A stretch of 64,000 nucleotides of DNA, taken from assembly GCF_050947875.1 (NCBI RefSeq), contig NC_134572.1, forward strand, positions 128,820,105-128,884,104. Reading direction: 5' to 3'. This document shows, piece by piece, positions 1 through 12,622 of the stretch. The DNA is from Dermacentor variabilis. Lineage: Eukaryota; Arthropoda; Arachnida; Ixodida; Ixodidae. The position numbers and the translations under genes were made by a program. Under the pieces are notes generated by a model that was given only the letters and a program-made list of their open reading frames with translations, ran no database searches and was not told the origin of the DNA. Within the stretch, counting starts at the first letter, position 1, and each line of letters begins with the position of its first letter.

Positions 1-415
1 GGTGCCTGTCGGCAATCCATTGTTGAATGTACAAGAAATGCCACTGTTGCACAGGGTTAGCCTGGTCGTCACTTGGTTGCAGTATTATAGAACAGGTCAG
101 ACGAAGGGAAGGGGACGGGTTACACTTGGCATAGCTCTGTGTGGAACTTGCAGCGGTATTCAGGCCAGCAGCACAAACACTATTTACATACACTGAAAAC
201 AAGCCAGGTGATGCGCCTCACCTGGCCGCAATGGCTTGTAAGCCACTCGTTGCTGTCATCACTCAGAGACATGGTCACTACTTGAAAGAAAAACATAGGA
301 ATATTATATGTCAAGAAGATCAAACTGGCAAAACAAGAGCAATATAGAAATACAAAGACTGTGATGAATATACATCAAGCAAGTACTTTTATAATGCTGA
401 CATCAACAGCCTACA
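1..415. repeat. Dispersed ~415-bp repeat, left copy (cut by window edge)
   Basis: This stretch aligns along its whole length with 62438-62851 in the same orientation. Shared blocks include TTAGCCTGGTCGTCACTT, a GACGAAGGGAA/GGGGACGGGT block, CGCAATGGCTTGT and GCTGTCATCACTCAGAGACA, with scattered substitutions and small indels between them. Short reading frames here are not conserved between the copies, so I do not call a gene. It may be a non-autonomous element or part of a segmental duplication. The left end may continue outside the window. Confidence 0.8.
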
Positions 416-2179
416 GAATAAAATTCACACGCTGTATAATTGGAAAACAGCAAAAAAACTTAACTGGCCAAAGTACTGCACAAGACATCTGCGTACAGAT
501 AGAATCGCGTGCAATTAGACGAGATAGTTGATAAATAAACAATCGAAAAGGCTGACTGCAATGTAATTAAATAAGGAAGAAATAACAGTGGGCGGGACTA
601 AATTTCCAGATTCCGACTGCGTGTTTTGTAATGCATTGTGAAACATGCAGATTATTGGGGTGGACTCTATTTACTGTTACGATCGAAAAACGTGTTACGG
701 AAGAGACACAGAACGGGAGAACTGGCGACATGGTGCAGTGGATGCATCGGTACATTGTGTCGAATGCTGTCACTTCCACCTTTCGCTACTTCCCTGAATG
801 AAATGTGACTTTACCTGCTGTTACGCTGGCGCAATATTTTTACAGCCAAGCTGTACATCGCTAGGATCGCGGGATTTTTTCGCGTCCGCCGACAAAAGTC
901 TATAATCATCAATGTAAATTGTATTATTATTGTTATTATTATTATTATTATTATTTGCTTTTAAAACATATATACACTTGACAGGAAATGAAAAGGTAGG
1001 AGGAGGCTGGCAACTCCCACCGGAAGGGAAGGGAAGAAAGGGCAAGATGACAAACGTCAAAGGATCAAGCTCAACACTCACAGTACAGGTAACACAGAGT
1101 AGCGCCCTTCACCGCAGGGCGCGCGACTAAAGAACATCGAAATTGCCGCAAGCACTAAGTATTCATACCAGCGGAACCAACCAAAAATGGAATAGCTCAT
1201 AGCCAGATAAGGCACAGGCTACAAACACTGAGCAAAGTGAAGCGAGCAGTGCATACATTCTTTGAAATCACGCTTACAAGGTACAGAACAGCATACGTTT
1301 CAATATAGATTAAGCTCAAAATAAGCATCGGAACCACATAATTGATTATATGACGCGTGTGACAGTAATGCGACGCACGCAGCGCTCACCACTAACGTTC
1401 AGCGGTAGAGATTACTCTTGCGCAAGCTGCGCCAGAGACGCCAGCTTCACACGTGAGGTGTGACGTCCCTAGGCTTTCGTATACAAGATTTCCAGCCTAG
1501 CAACTGAGTTTAATGTTGTTGCAGCAGTGCTATGGGCGGCGGCGGGCTGTCAAAATTAGCCTCACTCCGATTCCTACTATTAATCTAAGACAGCACTACT
1601 GTTGATACTTTAAAGCCATAAACATTGCATAACTCCCTCAGCAGTAGTACTAGAAGTTTTAAACAGATTCGCTGAACGTCCACTTTCGTAGTGCCGGGAT
1701 GGTGAGTTTTCTTTTATATTCTTCGTTCTTTTTATTTTCAGAGTGCACTGCTTGTTTGCACTTCAGAATATGTAAAACCAAGACTCACAAATTTCTATCG
1801 TTCTTGCTTATTATCCTAAACAAGCAACGAGTAGTGACTCATTTTCTATGCCTGCGGATAGCAGAAACAATATTGGATAACACCGGAAAGCAATATTTTA
1901 AGCTCACGTTTGAGGGCTACATTTCGCCTATTTCTTGTAAAGTATTTTTTGTTATAGAATGCAACCTAAACTTTTATAGTAAATGATTTCCTCGTGCAGA
2001 GCACCATTGTGAGATCCCAGTATTTTTTACATTGATCATTGCAATTTCTAATTTCAGCCACGTTGCTTGTAAAATTCCACCAAAGCGTTGCTTGTGCTCT
2101 GTTAATCAAGGACGCTTTAACGTTTTCGAGATGGCTCAACTAAATTTTCAAAGCAAACACGTTTCGCAAGAAGCGGTAA
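416..2179. other. Stretch without recognisable gene
   Basis: I see no conserved protein domain on either strand. The only clear structure is a TTA microsatellite at about 921-955. Short open frames, for example at 1699-1986, show no family resemblance and no splice context. The stretch lies downstream (3') of the minus-strand receptor gene and could hold its 3' untranslated region, but I cannot place a polyadenylation site with confidence. Confidence 0.5.
921..955. repeat. (TTA)n microsatellite
   Basis: About 11 TTA/ATT trinucleotides with one interruption (a G at the fifth unit). LINEs and SINEs in this window end in similar ATT tracts, so it could be an eroded retroelement tail, but no element body is recognised next to it. 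Confidence 0.85.
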
Positions 2180-3940
2180 CTACGGCTTCCCTACTATCAG
2201 CTCAAGCACAAAGACTACGCTCGAGGCGGCCAGGAGCAGAACAAAAAGCACCAGAAAACTATTAAGCTCGGATAAATGATCTGGTGGCTCTGACGTAGGT
2301 GGACTGGCGGTAAGCACAGAAAGGGACGAGCACCAATTGTATTTCTCGATCAGTCCAGTTTCACGGATTCTGCGCACCAAATGGCGGAAAGCTATCTTAT
2401 GAGGAAAATTCTTGCGCACCGCCATGGAATACAGTAATTGGTTTAGCGTATCTTTAGATTGAACAAATCCGCTATATATTATTTCGGCACACTGTGGCAA
2501 TCTCAGTGCGAAACAGACGTGATCCTTCTTCTTTCCGCATGAAAGACATTCTACAATATCTGCGGCTTGTAAGGAGGCCTTCTCCTTGGAGGTGTAAAAC
2601 GCCGAGCTCAACTTGGAGTGTAAATTGATGTAGCTAACGTTCGATATAACGTTGTGATGCATCATAGTGCCAACACGAAGGCAGGGAGTAACAGTTTTTC
2701 GGCTAAGCGCATCATTAAGTTCCTCGAGCGTGTCCATAACATTTCCTTGAGAGCGGACACTGAATCGCGCGACGAGTTCACCGCGGAAATAGTTTGAAAG
2801 CGGAAGGATAGCCATTAACCAGACGCTGTACACGAGTGTGCGAGTCCACAGTGAGCTTCTTCTTCGAGGAATGGGCAAAGAAGTTGCGTAACAAGATGCG
2901 AGGAGGAACAGAAAAGATTCAGTCACAGCGCTAAACTGGAGGCCGTATCTTTCTTTCAAGTCAGCTACTGTTAACACAAGTGATGTGCATATGAGAGAAA
3001 CCAGAACGAAACACAATCCACGCATAGACTCGACGAGGATTTGTACGAAGGAAGTCAACACAAAGCCCACGTTTTTGACAAAGAATACATCGTTTCCGTG
3101 ATAAAGAATTTGATCGATGCCGTAGTACTGAGCACCGTAATAGCTAAGAATCATCTCGGATCCCATGATGTCTATATCTCCCGAAGCGAGTGCTTGCGCA
3201 AGAGTTCTAGATTCTCTTGTATAGGAAAATTTTAAAGTTACGTTGTAAAACTGAAGTGCACGTAGGACAATCCTCGCGGCTCCTGTGTGGCAAGATAATT
3301 CTGGTCCTTTGCATCCGACATGTATTACTTGATTTCTGATGGGGCGTTGCGGCCGAATTCTGGAATAAGGTTTCACAGAAAAAAAGTGGCATTCTCTAGT
3401 GGATGTCGAGAGAACGCGGAATGGCGGCCTGCCTAAACATTGCGGAGCGTTTTTGTTTTCTTTACAGAAGCTGCTATGATCACAAGGCAGCGTTCTTGTG
3501 TACGACACCGTAACGTTACCATTGAACAGTGTTCTTTAGGCCGCAATGTTCTCAAATAAAAAGCAGTCCGTGACAGCAAAACTAACTGGTCGTGTAGGAC
3601 ACACGTTTGTAGAAGCAAATGCGTTGTCACCCAGATTTATAGCAAGCACGTTCGTCTTGACACCCGCATCCGCATTTGCCTTCATATACAAATAAAACGC
3701 TCTTCTTCGAAACGTCCACAATGTTGCAGGCCAAGGGAACTCGCGAAGGGACAACGTATTCTCGGAATTCCAGTACCCTTCCCGCGTGACGAATGCTGGT
3801 ACATTGTACCTCGAAATGTGCGACTGAAAATGGGAAAACAATTGCTCACCTTCTTGAATAAGACTTGCATTCGGCAATGCGCATGAAATGCAGAGAATAC
3901 TAAGAAGCCAATGAGAGAACAGGCGAATGGGCACAACCAT
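2180..3940 (-). pseudogene. Ionotropic glutamate receptor-like (IR) chemoreceptor, one in-frame stop
   Basis: A single minus-strand frame runs from an ATG at 3940 to a TAG at 2180-2182, about 586 codons, interrupted only by a TAA at 3536-3538 (codon 135). The N-terminus looks like a signal peptide (FSHWLLSILCISCAL). Numbering from codon 145, residues ~30-145 resemble an IR ligand-binding S1 lobe with the SGDIDIMGSEMILS segment, ~163-182 are M1, ~190-212 a re-entrant pore segment, ~221-240 M2 (SVWLMAILPLSNYF), ~250-400 the S2 lobe, and ~415-436 M3 followed by a short tail. That M1-pore-M2-S2-M3 layout is diagnostic of animal ionotropic receptors, which form cation channels in chemosensory neurons. 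The lobes are divergent, so the ligand cannot be inferred. There is no frameshift and no credible intron around the stop. It is either a young pseudogene, a segregating null allele, a readthrough gene or an assembly error. Confidence 0.85.
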
Positions 3941-6900
3941 TTTGGAGAGGAGAAGACTTTGCTATAGAAAAGAAAAAAATTAAAGGCATGCATATATGTG
4001 GCTCGCTTGCCTTTTTTTTTTTGGTTGGATATCAAAACACACGATATTTCCGTGCTTCAAATATTAACGTTTTGAAGATCCTTGCAAACTTACTGGCTTC
4101 CTATGCCGTGGGCTGGCAGATAACTCTTTTTCAGTTTGACTATCCGGGCACGAGCCAACATTCAGCTGCGCCGTGAGCAACAAACTATGTCGTACCAGCA
4201 ATGAAATTTGCGTCAGCTAATGTCATCACATTTGTTGGTTGCACTAATTTTGATTGGTCTTTCGCTCAGCACAATAAAAGGAGGCTGATGAGCGTTGATC
4301 TTCTAAGCTCTTCACCAACAGATGTCACCAAATTGCACAGTTGCGCCGGATGCCTTTTCAACGAAAATTGCGTTTTCCTCACCTTTTCCAGGGGGCTAAC
4401 TCCTGGTATGAGTCAAATTTGTGCTCACATTGCTACACGAATGCAATACTAGAATGCGAAAGCACGCATAAACTATGGATAATCGAGGCTCGAAAAGTTT
4501 ACACGTTATGCGAGTAAACCGAAGAAAATGCACGCTAGTTTTAATTTGCGTGCGATAAAGAATCATTGTTTGTCACAATAAATACGCAACTTTTTTTTTC
4601 TGTCCTGTTCTATAGAAGCCAGAGTAGTGGAATTTCTAAGGATAGCCTATAATGGCAAGTGCAAGGCAGATATCCTCACATTCACTTGAAAAGCAATATG
4701 CTGTCGTTGCTATGGCAACGCCTCTGGAGAATCTGAAGAAACTTTTTGGTCCTTCAAGATCCGCTCCGTATCTGCAAAGAGAAAATCTAAATTCAAATAT
4801 TGCTTCCATCTACAAACTCGCAATTAACTTAGTGAATTTAGCTGTTTTGTGACAGTTTGGAGGGCAGTCACTTAAGATACAACACAAATGTTGCTAATTC
4901 GTTTGAGAAATCGAGAAATTTAATCTATGTAACAAGCTGATCGCCAATTTTCTTCACCAGGACAGGTGGAAATACAAGTTTTCAACCAATGCATTATTTA
5001 CAACATAAACAGCATACTTGGCAGAAGTTCAGAATGAATAAAATTATTGTCACTCACTTGACCTGTCTCTTGGACTCAATCCATGTATGGCATACTAAGA
5101 AAACGTTACAGAAGCTTTCAGTTTATCTTCTCCTAAAACAATATTCGTAAACAACTCGCGTGCCCGTTTTTTCTATGACACACCGCCCCCGCATGTTCCA
5201 TGTTCTAAACAACATTCGCATAACCTCCACATATCTATCACCTATAAAGTTGTAAATGAGAAGTCCTAGAGGTGACAGCCCTTTTGATTTTTCAGCAACA
5301 CCCTAACCAAAGTGTGGTAGAAACAAATGTCTCTCAACCCCCGAGAGCAGAGTGGTAAAATGAGAACACCTTTTCTACGTGCCAAACAGAGAAACACCAT
5401 GCAAAATAAGTACTAAATAAGTAAAATTAGTCTTAACACCTTTGAATTAGCTCCAGCTTTGTTGTTGATAAATGGGTTGTTTATTTGCTGTATGTGCTAC
5501 CCAGCTTTCGCTATGTACTATCCCGTTCTGTATGAGCTGGCACTAGCGAGGGGTGGCCGATTTGCTCTCCTGGGGCACTACACAGAACGTCCCATGTTTG
5601 ACAAAGTCCGGGATCTGCGCGAAGTCTGGCGATGCCCTCAGATAGAAGAGCTATTGGTATCGAGACATAAAATACGACGCGCGGCACGCCTCCAGTTTCA
5701 GTGGCCTATCCAAATTTACCGATGGGTTAGTATACCTAGGCCTTTACCTCGTAGGTGGCCGAAAACGGAGGGGCTACGTGGTGAAACAGATGGTGCTTTT
5801 TTTTTTACTCATTTCATTTTTCATTTTCATTCCACCCATCTGGGCAAGTGAGATAGAGAGAACGTTATATTTTGTTATCAATGAATGTTGTGTCAATGTT
5901 AAAGAAAGGAAGGAGTTGGCGTGAAAATGCGCTACACGTCTCCACTGTTCGCATTCGACGGAGGAGAGACAGGTAATGTGCGAAGGAAGTGGCACACTCG
6001 TGAATTTCCCCAGGAAGGCGCCTAGTGTGTATCTAGATAGCAAGAGAGTCGTGGTATTACAATATTCCGATAGTTCATTGATAAAAATAAGCAGCGCTGG
6101 CGTAGAGCATTCGTCAGTCTTCTGTGTTTGAAATGAGCACGGAGAAAGGAAGAAGTTAGGAGGGGGCACCGCGCAACGCTATTGAAGCCAACCCTATCGG
6201 ACTTACACGTGACTGCACGTCACAGTGCGAAGTTCGTTTTAGGGTTTCTGCTCTGCAGGCAGAGCCTTGGCGATGCAGCCGAACAAGCTCGCACCGAGTG
6301 AAAACTACTGGCATAGCTACTACGAACCAAACCACTCACCAAATCTCAATTCCTGATCCGTGATCTCAACGCAAGAGGTCGCTTGTTGGGCCACCACTCA
6401 GCAAAATATGGACTTCACGGAGCGTTCGCTTGGCAAGGCTAGCTGCGTGACGCAACGGTCTCTCTTCACCTTTTTCTTCTTCCGTGGAAATGAGGAAGCG
6501 GTGTGCGCAAAGCGCGTTCATGGTGGCGGCTCTATCTCGATCAGTTGTCGGAGTTGCCATTTATTACCAGTGAGCATCTCGACTATTTGTTGTCTCGACT
6601 TCAGTCAGACAGCTTTCGAGCAAACTCAGTCGAGTGATAAATATGGGCAATCCTGCATAGAAGCCCCAGTCCAAGAGGGCACTAAATATTTTACCACACT
6701 TAAGATGGGGTTCTTAACGTTTACACATTCGATTACACTAGTTTAGCACCCATTGGTCATAATACTCATGAATAAGGGTGCATGCGCCTATAATACGTGT
6801 TTATCGTGAACAGTGATTTTACATCGAGGACTCAAGTGTCTTCGACACATTGACGCGAACACCATACGTCACCGCATTGCGCCACCTGTCTATGTATTGC

Positions 6901-9900
6901 ATTTATTTTCTATGGTTAGGATGCGGCTGGTAGGTGGGCTGCAGCAAAGTCTTATATCTAGATGAAGTACACATCTTGACTCACCATTTTAACGATTGCA
7001 ACCATATTCTATGCTCAGATTACCACTACACAGTTTCATTGAACACTTACATATTCAAATATGCACTACGTGCATGAAAACGTGCAAGCAGCTTGCACAA
7101 TTTTCGAGGCATTTTCGGAGTCCCACGAAAGCTAAACTAAAGCACAAGCCTAAACAAGATATCTAGATAGATGAGAGAACAAACACGGACAAGCTGTTTT
7201 AAGAGCATCTCTTTTACATTGGCATTAAAGTACCTTTTGCGTCGCGCGTACTAAAGAAAAGCTTTAGAGCGGCCAGGTTAGCCTCGAAGTTCTGAAACTT
7301 CTCCTGTTGAAATGCTTCCTCACTTTACTAAGCCACTTATGTGCCCTCTCACCCGATCCTCAGGCACTGTTCGCCACACACCGCGAATAGTGAGGAGCCG
7401 GCCTCGCTGATGCTGTAATTGCAGCTACACAGCTAACACCCTGTGGAACGAAGCGTTCGTTTGTTTCAGCACAATGTGGGCAATATTACAGAATACTAGG
7501 TCGTAGTATTGCCTGAGGAAATTTGTAGACATAAGGTAGCGTCAGGCAAGGCACGGGTGGGTGGAAATCACTGAGCCAGGCTTTCGTCCTGCTGTAGTCA
7601 TAAATAGGCATAAAAAAACGTTGATTCCCGAAAATATGTTCGAAAATACCTTAAATGTGGAAAGATACGATAATTGTGTGACTTTGTCAAAATTCCGTAA
7701 CCACAGCTGGATGAATTTTTAAATGGTCCAGGTAGTAATTAGACAGCGAAGCTTAACAAGCATAAACTCACGAGGTCGGACGACTGATCTTAATGTCATA
7801 CTTGAAGCCCGTTACCCAAAGATTTCATAACTGGTCCCATGTATGCAAAACACTAGCAGCCCTAATTGCTCCAGCGTAATGAATTCCATACAATAGCAAA
7901 CCGAAGTATGAACTGCAGAAGAGCACAGCTCTCACTCCTTAATATGACACTCAAGTCTGATGTAAATGTTTCCCCCTGACCTTCGCACGAGGAAGACAAC
8001 CACGATGCGAGCGTCCTTATCAAGTCACTATCTCTCTGTAACTGTACGCTGTGGTCTCGCATGCTCGCCTCGATGGGTTGCAGCACATGATCTGCACCAG
8101 AGCGCCCATCGTCTTGCTCACGGCCATGATTAGCATGCTACACCGTCACCGATGCCACAAATCCAGCGGCAAAAAAGTTCAGAAGTAGCGTCGCTCCAAC
8201 TCCCAGCTCACCCTATAAATGCGAGGCCACAACGAAGTGCCAGCGAGCAGGTGGCCCAGCGAACAAGTCAACCTATGGTAGCGAATATTTTTCATACTCT
8301 CTACTCTCTACGCGCAGCTACGAGAGAGGCGGAACCTGCTCCATTACCCCGATTCTTGCCGTAGCTGTAGCTCTAGTAGCTACAGAACATGCTGTAGCTC
8401 TAGTAGCTACAGAAGATGCATATCTCATCTTGTCTCTTTTACGGCGGCAGAAGTTCGGTTCCCAAAATTGGCTCTTGCCTTTTCCGACTATCCCGTCCGC
8501 CCAGCGAGTGTGTTACGCTGACGATGATCGCTGCCGCCGTCGGCAACTCACAATGATGACTTTTGTCCTTGTCAGGCAACTTCGTCATGCCCAACTTCCT
8601 CAATGGCAGCGCGTGAGGAAATCAAAACTATCACAACCACCGCCACAGGGATGCCCATGCTACTGGAGTAATCTGCTTTTAGGAGCCAAGCCCTCTAACG
8701 ATTAAACTATCGTGCAACAGTGCCTGACAATAATTGGAAAGCATCCCCCTCTACTAAGACTAATCGAGCGTTGAGGCCTGGTCATGTATTTCGGAAGCAA
8801 GGATGAAACATTCTGCAGTAGACAAGGATTACATTACATGTACATCGCATAGAAATTGTTCTTTAACAAGATGACACTGTGCTTGCGTACAATTCTATGT
8901 TGTCATTTTCTTAAAATGAACGACGACGGACCAAAGGACGCATTCATTGAGAATGATAATCATAAACCTCAAACATGCCTAATACTGGCAATGGAGGACA
9001 CACGGAGAATGGTCTTAGTGGAGGAAACTAATGTCGAAAGCATCGCCAATGTCCAATACGAAATCGGCGTATCAGCGTCATAAGAACGTGGTATACACAG
9101 CAGCTCACCAAATTCATAGCAGCGAAGTTCCCTATACTTTAGCTTAGGAAATGCGCCAGGAAACGCTTAAACCTCATAAATAGCATTGCGTCATTTCGCT
9201 CCGGACATCAGTTCCAATACAAGCTTTGGTCCAAGAATTGAATAAACCATAGCCCTGAGGTTCAAAGGAAGTCATCCAGACTGACAGCTTGAAGTCTTTA
9301 AAACGGGAACTAATTCTTACTTGCGTCCTAAATATACATTTAGACAAAAAGTGGTTTTGAAATGATCTAAAGAGACTTCAGATTTGAAGGCCATCTTAAA
9401 AGCTACGCTACAGTTTATTATGGTAGGCAACTGCTTTTACGCTGTCCTACTGAACGACGGAACCAAGAAACGTAATGGTTTTACACAAGTTCTCGGAAAT
9501 TTTTACGCTGACCACAACGTCACCTCTTCTTGATAACACGCTAAAGAAACCGAAAGAATCATGCTGGACCAGGAATATCTGAATCAAATACCTTCAAATA
9601 GTAAAATGCTTGTGTGCCTAGAACGAAACAATATATCAGCATAAGGCTCTGGCTGAACAGCTGCGAATAAAATAAAATAAAAGGCATTGAAGTTTAACTA
9701 AATAAATAAAGTCCACTGAGACAGGATGAGTACGGGAGCTCCAAGATGTGTCCATGTACGCGGTTCAAAATTCTAAAAGATATATTACTATGTCATATGG
9801 CAAGAAATTTGGGCCGAACACAAACATAAAAATTCATAACTGATTTATCTAACCCACATTATTCTTTTGCTACTAACTCAATCAAATTTATCTAACAGAT

Positions 9901-10084
9901 ATAATAATTAAATATTTATTTTGCTTGAAGTTCATACTTTGAATCGGTAAGTTCTTGTACAACCGCACCTCTCTTCCCTAACAAACCACGTTATAACCGT
10001 CGGTACAGCGTGACAACGGCGCCGATACGAAGGAAAAAACGCTGTCGCCGACAGTCGGCAGGCCGAAATCGGTGTCCGCTCGGC
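3941..10084. other. Long stretch without recognisable gene
   Basis: This includes the promoter side of the IR gene (just above 3940) and about 6 kb in which I recognise no conserved domain, LTR or LINE motif. The 130-residue open frame at 5459-5851 has a hydrophobic start, but no family resemblance and a low-complexity tail. A pair of small hairpins lies at 8365-8412. Base composition is moderately AT-rich and looks low-copy compared with the rest of the window. Confidence 0.5.
8365..8412. repeat. Two tandem 21-bp hairpins
   Basis: The palindrome CTGTAGCTCTAGTAGCTACAG (21 bp; 8-bp arms, 5-nt loop) occurs at 8365-8385 and again at 8392-8412, a 27-bp step. Both copies are perfect. No flanking gene explains them. 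Confidence 0.8.
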
Positions 10085-11830
10085 CTAGTGTGAGTGACCT
10101 TTTACGGGACAGGAATACCTGGCTGCTGTTTTCGCCGTACACAAGTTTCGCTGTTATCTTTACGGTAGACCATTCAAGATAAACACCGACCATCATTCTT
10201 TATGTTGGCTGGTCGTTTGCCGGCCGTCACGCAGATTAGGCGCTGCGCCTTCAGGAATGTGATTTTGTGGTGCCGTACAAGAATGGCTGCCATTGCGCTG
10301 ACGCAGACTGCCCCTATCCGATTCCTCTTGCCACCACTGACTGCGATGCTGAGAACTATGACGACTGCCTCACTGCTGTTACTTGTACGTTCCCTGACGC
10401 GGCTGACTTTTAGCGAGAACAGCGCAATGATCTCATACTCGATCCGCTTTTTGTCACCACCCATACTTCTCCATGCAGCAACAGTCTTACAGTTCGTGAT
10501 AAGTTGTTCTGCAAAACTAATTACTCCGGGCAAGGAGCGCTTTTTGTGCTCGTTGTCCCAGAAAGTCTCAGCTCCGACGTACTACGTGCCATGCATGACG
10601 ATGCGACATCCGGCCATTCTGGCGTATAACGAGCGCTACACCGCACGCTGGAGCGCTTTTACTGAGCCAAGATGAACGAAACGACCAAGCGTTCTGTCGC
10701 TAGTTGTGAAACATGCCAGCATCATAAGCGACCTTCCACCGCTGCCCCGGGTCGCCTTCGGCCATTGGCACCACCCAGTACGCCGTTCGAGCAAGTAAGC
10801 ATTGGCCTTTTGGGACCATTACCATTACCTAAGAGTAGGAACCGTTGAGTAATTCTTTGAGTGGACCATATTAGGCGGTACGCGGAAACTACAGCCACGC
10901 CCTCTCCCATTGCTGCTTGCGTGGCGGTCTTCCTCTTGCGTTCCATGGTCCTTCGTCATGGCCCACCGCGTGTTATCTACAGTGACCGTTGTCGCTAGTT
11001 CACTGCTAATGTCGTTGAGGCGTTACTACGTTTATGCACTTCCCAGTTCGGTTATTCCATGCCGTATTATCCACAGACCAATAACCTCTGTGAAAGAACA
11101 AACAGAACGCTGACCACCACGCTTTCCATGTACGTTTCCTCCGATTATAAGATCTGGGACGACGTGCTGGCCTACACAGCTTCCGCATACAACACGGCGA
11201 AACACGAAGCCACGAACTATAGCGCATTTTATCTCCTATATGTAAGGTTACCGCGAAGCCCTCTAGACACTTTCTTACCTTTCATTCTCCACAATGACGA
11301 GTGTATGTCGCACACTTCGTGTCTCACTGAAACAGCCCGTCGGATAGCTCGTATTCGTACTCTGGCCACGCAAAGTCGTTTGAAAGAGCAATACGATGAC
11401 CGTCAGGAACAAGTATGGTTCGAAAAAGGTGACTTGGTGGTTCGTTGGACGCGGAACGCAAGCGTGGTTTGTGTCAAAAGCTATTGTCACAATATGTAGG
11501 GCCAGTTGTAGTTGTGGACCGCTGCCTGAGCGAACTCACGTAATAGCTCGCCTCCATTGCAATGGTCGGCGATGAAGCAGAATGCAGCCGACTCATATTG
11601 GTCGCCTGAAATATTTCTACCCTTCTTGTCCATCATAACTCGCCCAACTCCGAAGTCCGAACTTGCGGGGAAATGTAAGAGAGATACTAAAGGCAGGGAA
11701 AAGAAGAGAGGACAGATAGAACGAACAGCTTTGGAGGCCGGACTGCGTCACCATCACCGTTCAGGTCCTGTGAATAAATCCATTTTGGTCACAACTCTTC
11801 GTAACAATATGTTGGGTAAGCAGCTATAAT
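10085..11830 (+). mobile_element. Ty3/gypsy pol remnant (RNase H then integrase)
   Basis: Broken frames on the plus strand encode the end of an RNase H domain at about 10085-10200 ([20 protein letters not shown], then NTDHHSL). A degraded linker follows, then the integrase. The order RNase H before integrase is the usual Ty3/gypsy order. Gag, protease and RT are absent and no LTR is recognised at either end, so this is a truncated old copy. At least two frameshifts and several stops are present. The tail to about 11830 carries basic, integrase C-terminal-like sequence without clear motifs. Confidence 0.8.
10545..11499 (+). pseudogene. Ty3/gypsy integrase, degenerate
   Basis: It begins with an H2C2-type zinc-binding region (an HSG context near 10610 and CETCQHHKR near 10710), continues with the catalytic core (PFEQVSIGLLGPLPLPKSRN, including the D-equivalent segment and a Y-S-D stretch near 10970), and ends in an open 146-codon frame from 11059 with YPQTNNLCERTNRTL, which carries the catalytic glutamate of the DDE triad. 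Stops and a frameshift lie between 10630 and 11050. Family function is insertion of retroelement cDNA. This copy cannot make a full enzyme. Confidence 0.8.
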
Positions 11831-11842
11831 ACTCTTGTTGCG

Positions 11843-12115
11843 TTGCTCCAGACAGTTCAGAACGGAGCCGTAAAAATAATTACTTGCAGTTCATGCTTTT
11901 CTAATGCTTATTCCCCACTAGACAAGAATAACATGCTTGCTATTCCTGGGCTCACTAAATACAACCTAGGTATATATTCAAGAGATTTCAAGCGCATCAA
12001 TAAACTTAAACTGAAACTGAAAAAAAAAGAGCTGCCACCAGTCTCAATGCCAGCAATCAACAATGAATCACAAAAAACTCCTGGTATTTTCTTCCCATGC
12101 AATTTTTCTTGCTAG
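11843..12115 (+). mobile_element. CR1-type LINE fragment, end of RT ORF
   Basis: The frame starts LQTVQNGAVKIITCSSCFS, the typical segment after the thumb in CR1/L2-like reverse transcriptases (compare LEKIHILQKKFLRVLFNLP in the better copy at about 50300). It then runs into lysine-rich low complexity and a stop. Only about 270 bp remain and there is no tail. It lies just before a separate RT palm fragment, the reverse of the normal domain order, so the two are independent insertions or rearranged pieces. Confidence 0.6.
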
Positions 12116-12324
12116 CATGGTATGATAAACCTTGTTATTATTTGTAATCGATTCTGTATATTGTTCTGTTAACGTTCTTTTCTTGATGCGTGTGTACTAC
12201 CTTATTATACCTGGATAACTGGAAAATACCTCGATATAAAAATAGCTCGATACCTGGAAAAATAAATTTAATGCATCCTCGCAACAAAAACGGGTCCCAG
12301 AAGACCGGCTTGTTATTCTAAAAT

Positions 12325-12600
12325 TATTAATAGAGGCGTCCCTCAGAGATCAATACTTGGGCCATTGTTTTTTATTGTTCATTAATGATTTGCTACAAGT
12401 AATAACGCATGCCCACTGCCTTCTGTATGAGGAGGACACAACCATTTTCGTATCCGACAAAAATTCCGTCCCACTACTGAACAAACTAAACAATGATCTC
12501 GCTAATGTTTATGCATGGTGCCTGAAAAACACATTATAAATCAATCCAGCGAAGAGAACATTTATGGTATTTCATTTCCGTCAAAAATTATTTATGGATT
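12325..12600 (+). mobile_element. CR1-type LINE fragment, RT palm
   Basis: The plus strand encodes GVPQRSILGPLFFIVHINDL, then a degraded catalytic box (LYEEDTTIF where YADD is usual), then a helix with NDLANVYAWCLKNTL and an INPAKR segment. This is the reverse transcriptase palm of a CR1/Jockey-type LINE. The catalytic change and the short length show it is dead. A putative gypsy LTR starts directly downstream at about 12623. Confidence 0.75.
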
Positions 12601-12622
12601 CCGTAGTTGTATCACTTAGCAA

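Noticed and set aside
2180..3940. Explaining the receptor stop by a mini-intron
   Set aside because: No GT...AG pair around 3509-3540 removes the stop and keeps the frame; the sequence on both sides reads on in the same frame.
5459..5851. 130-codon open frame with hydrophobic start
   Set aside because: No family resemblance, low-complexity end, no splice or start context; chance frame.
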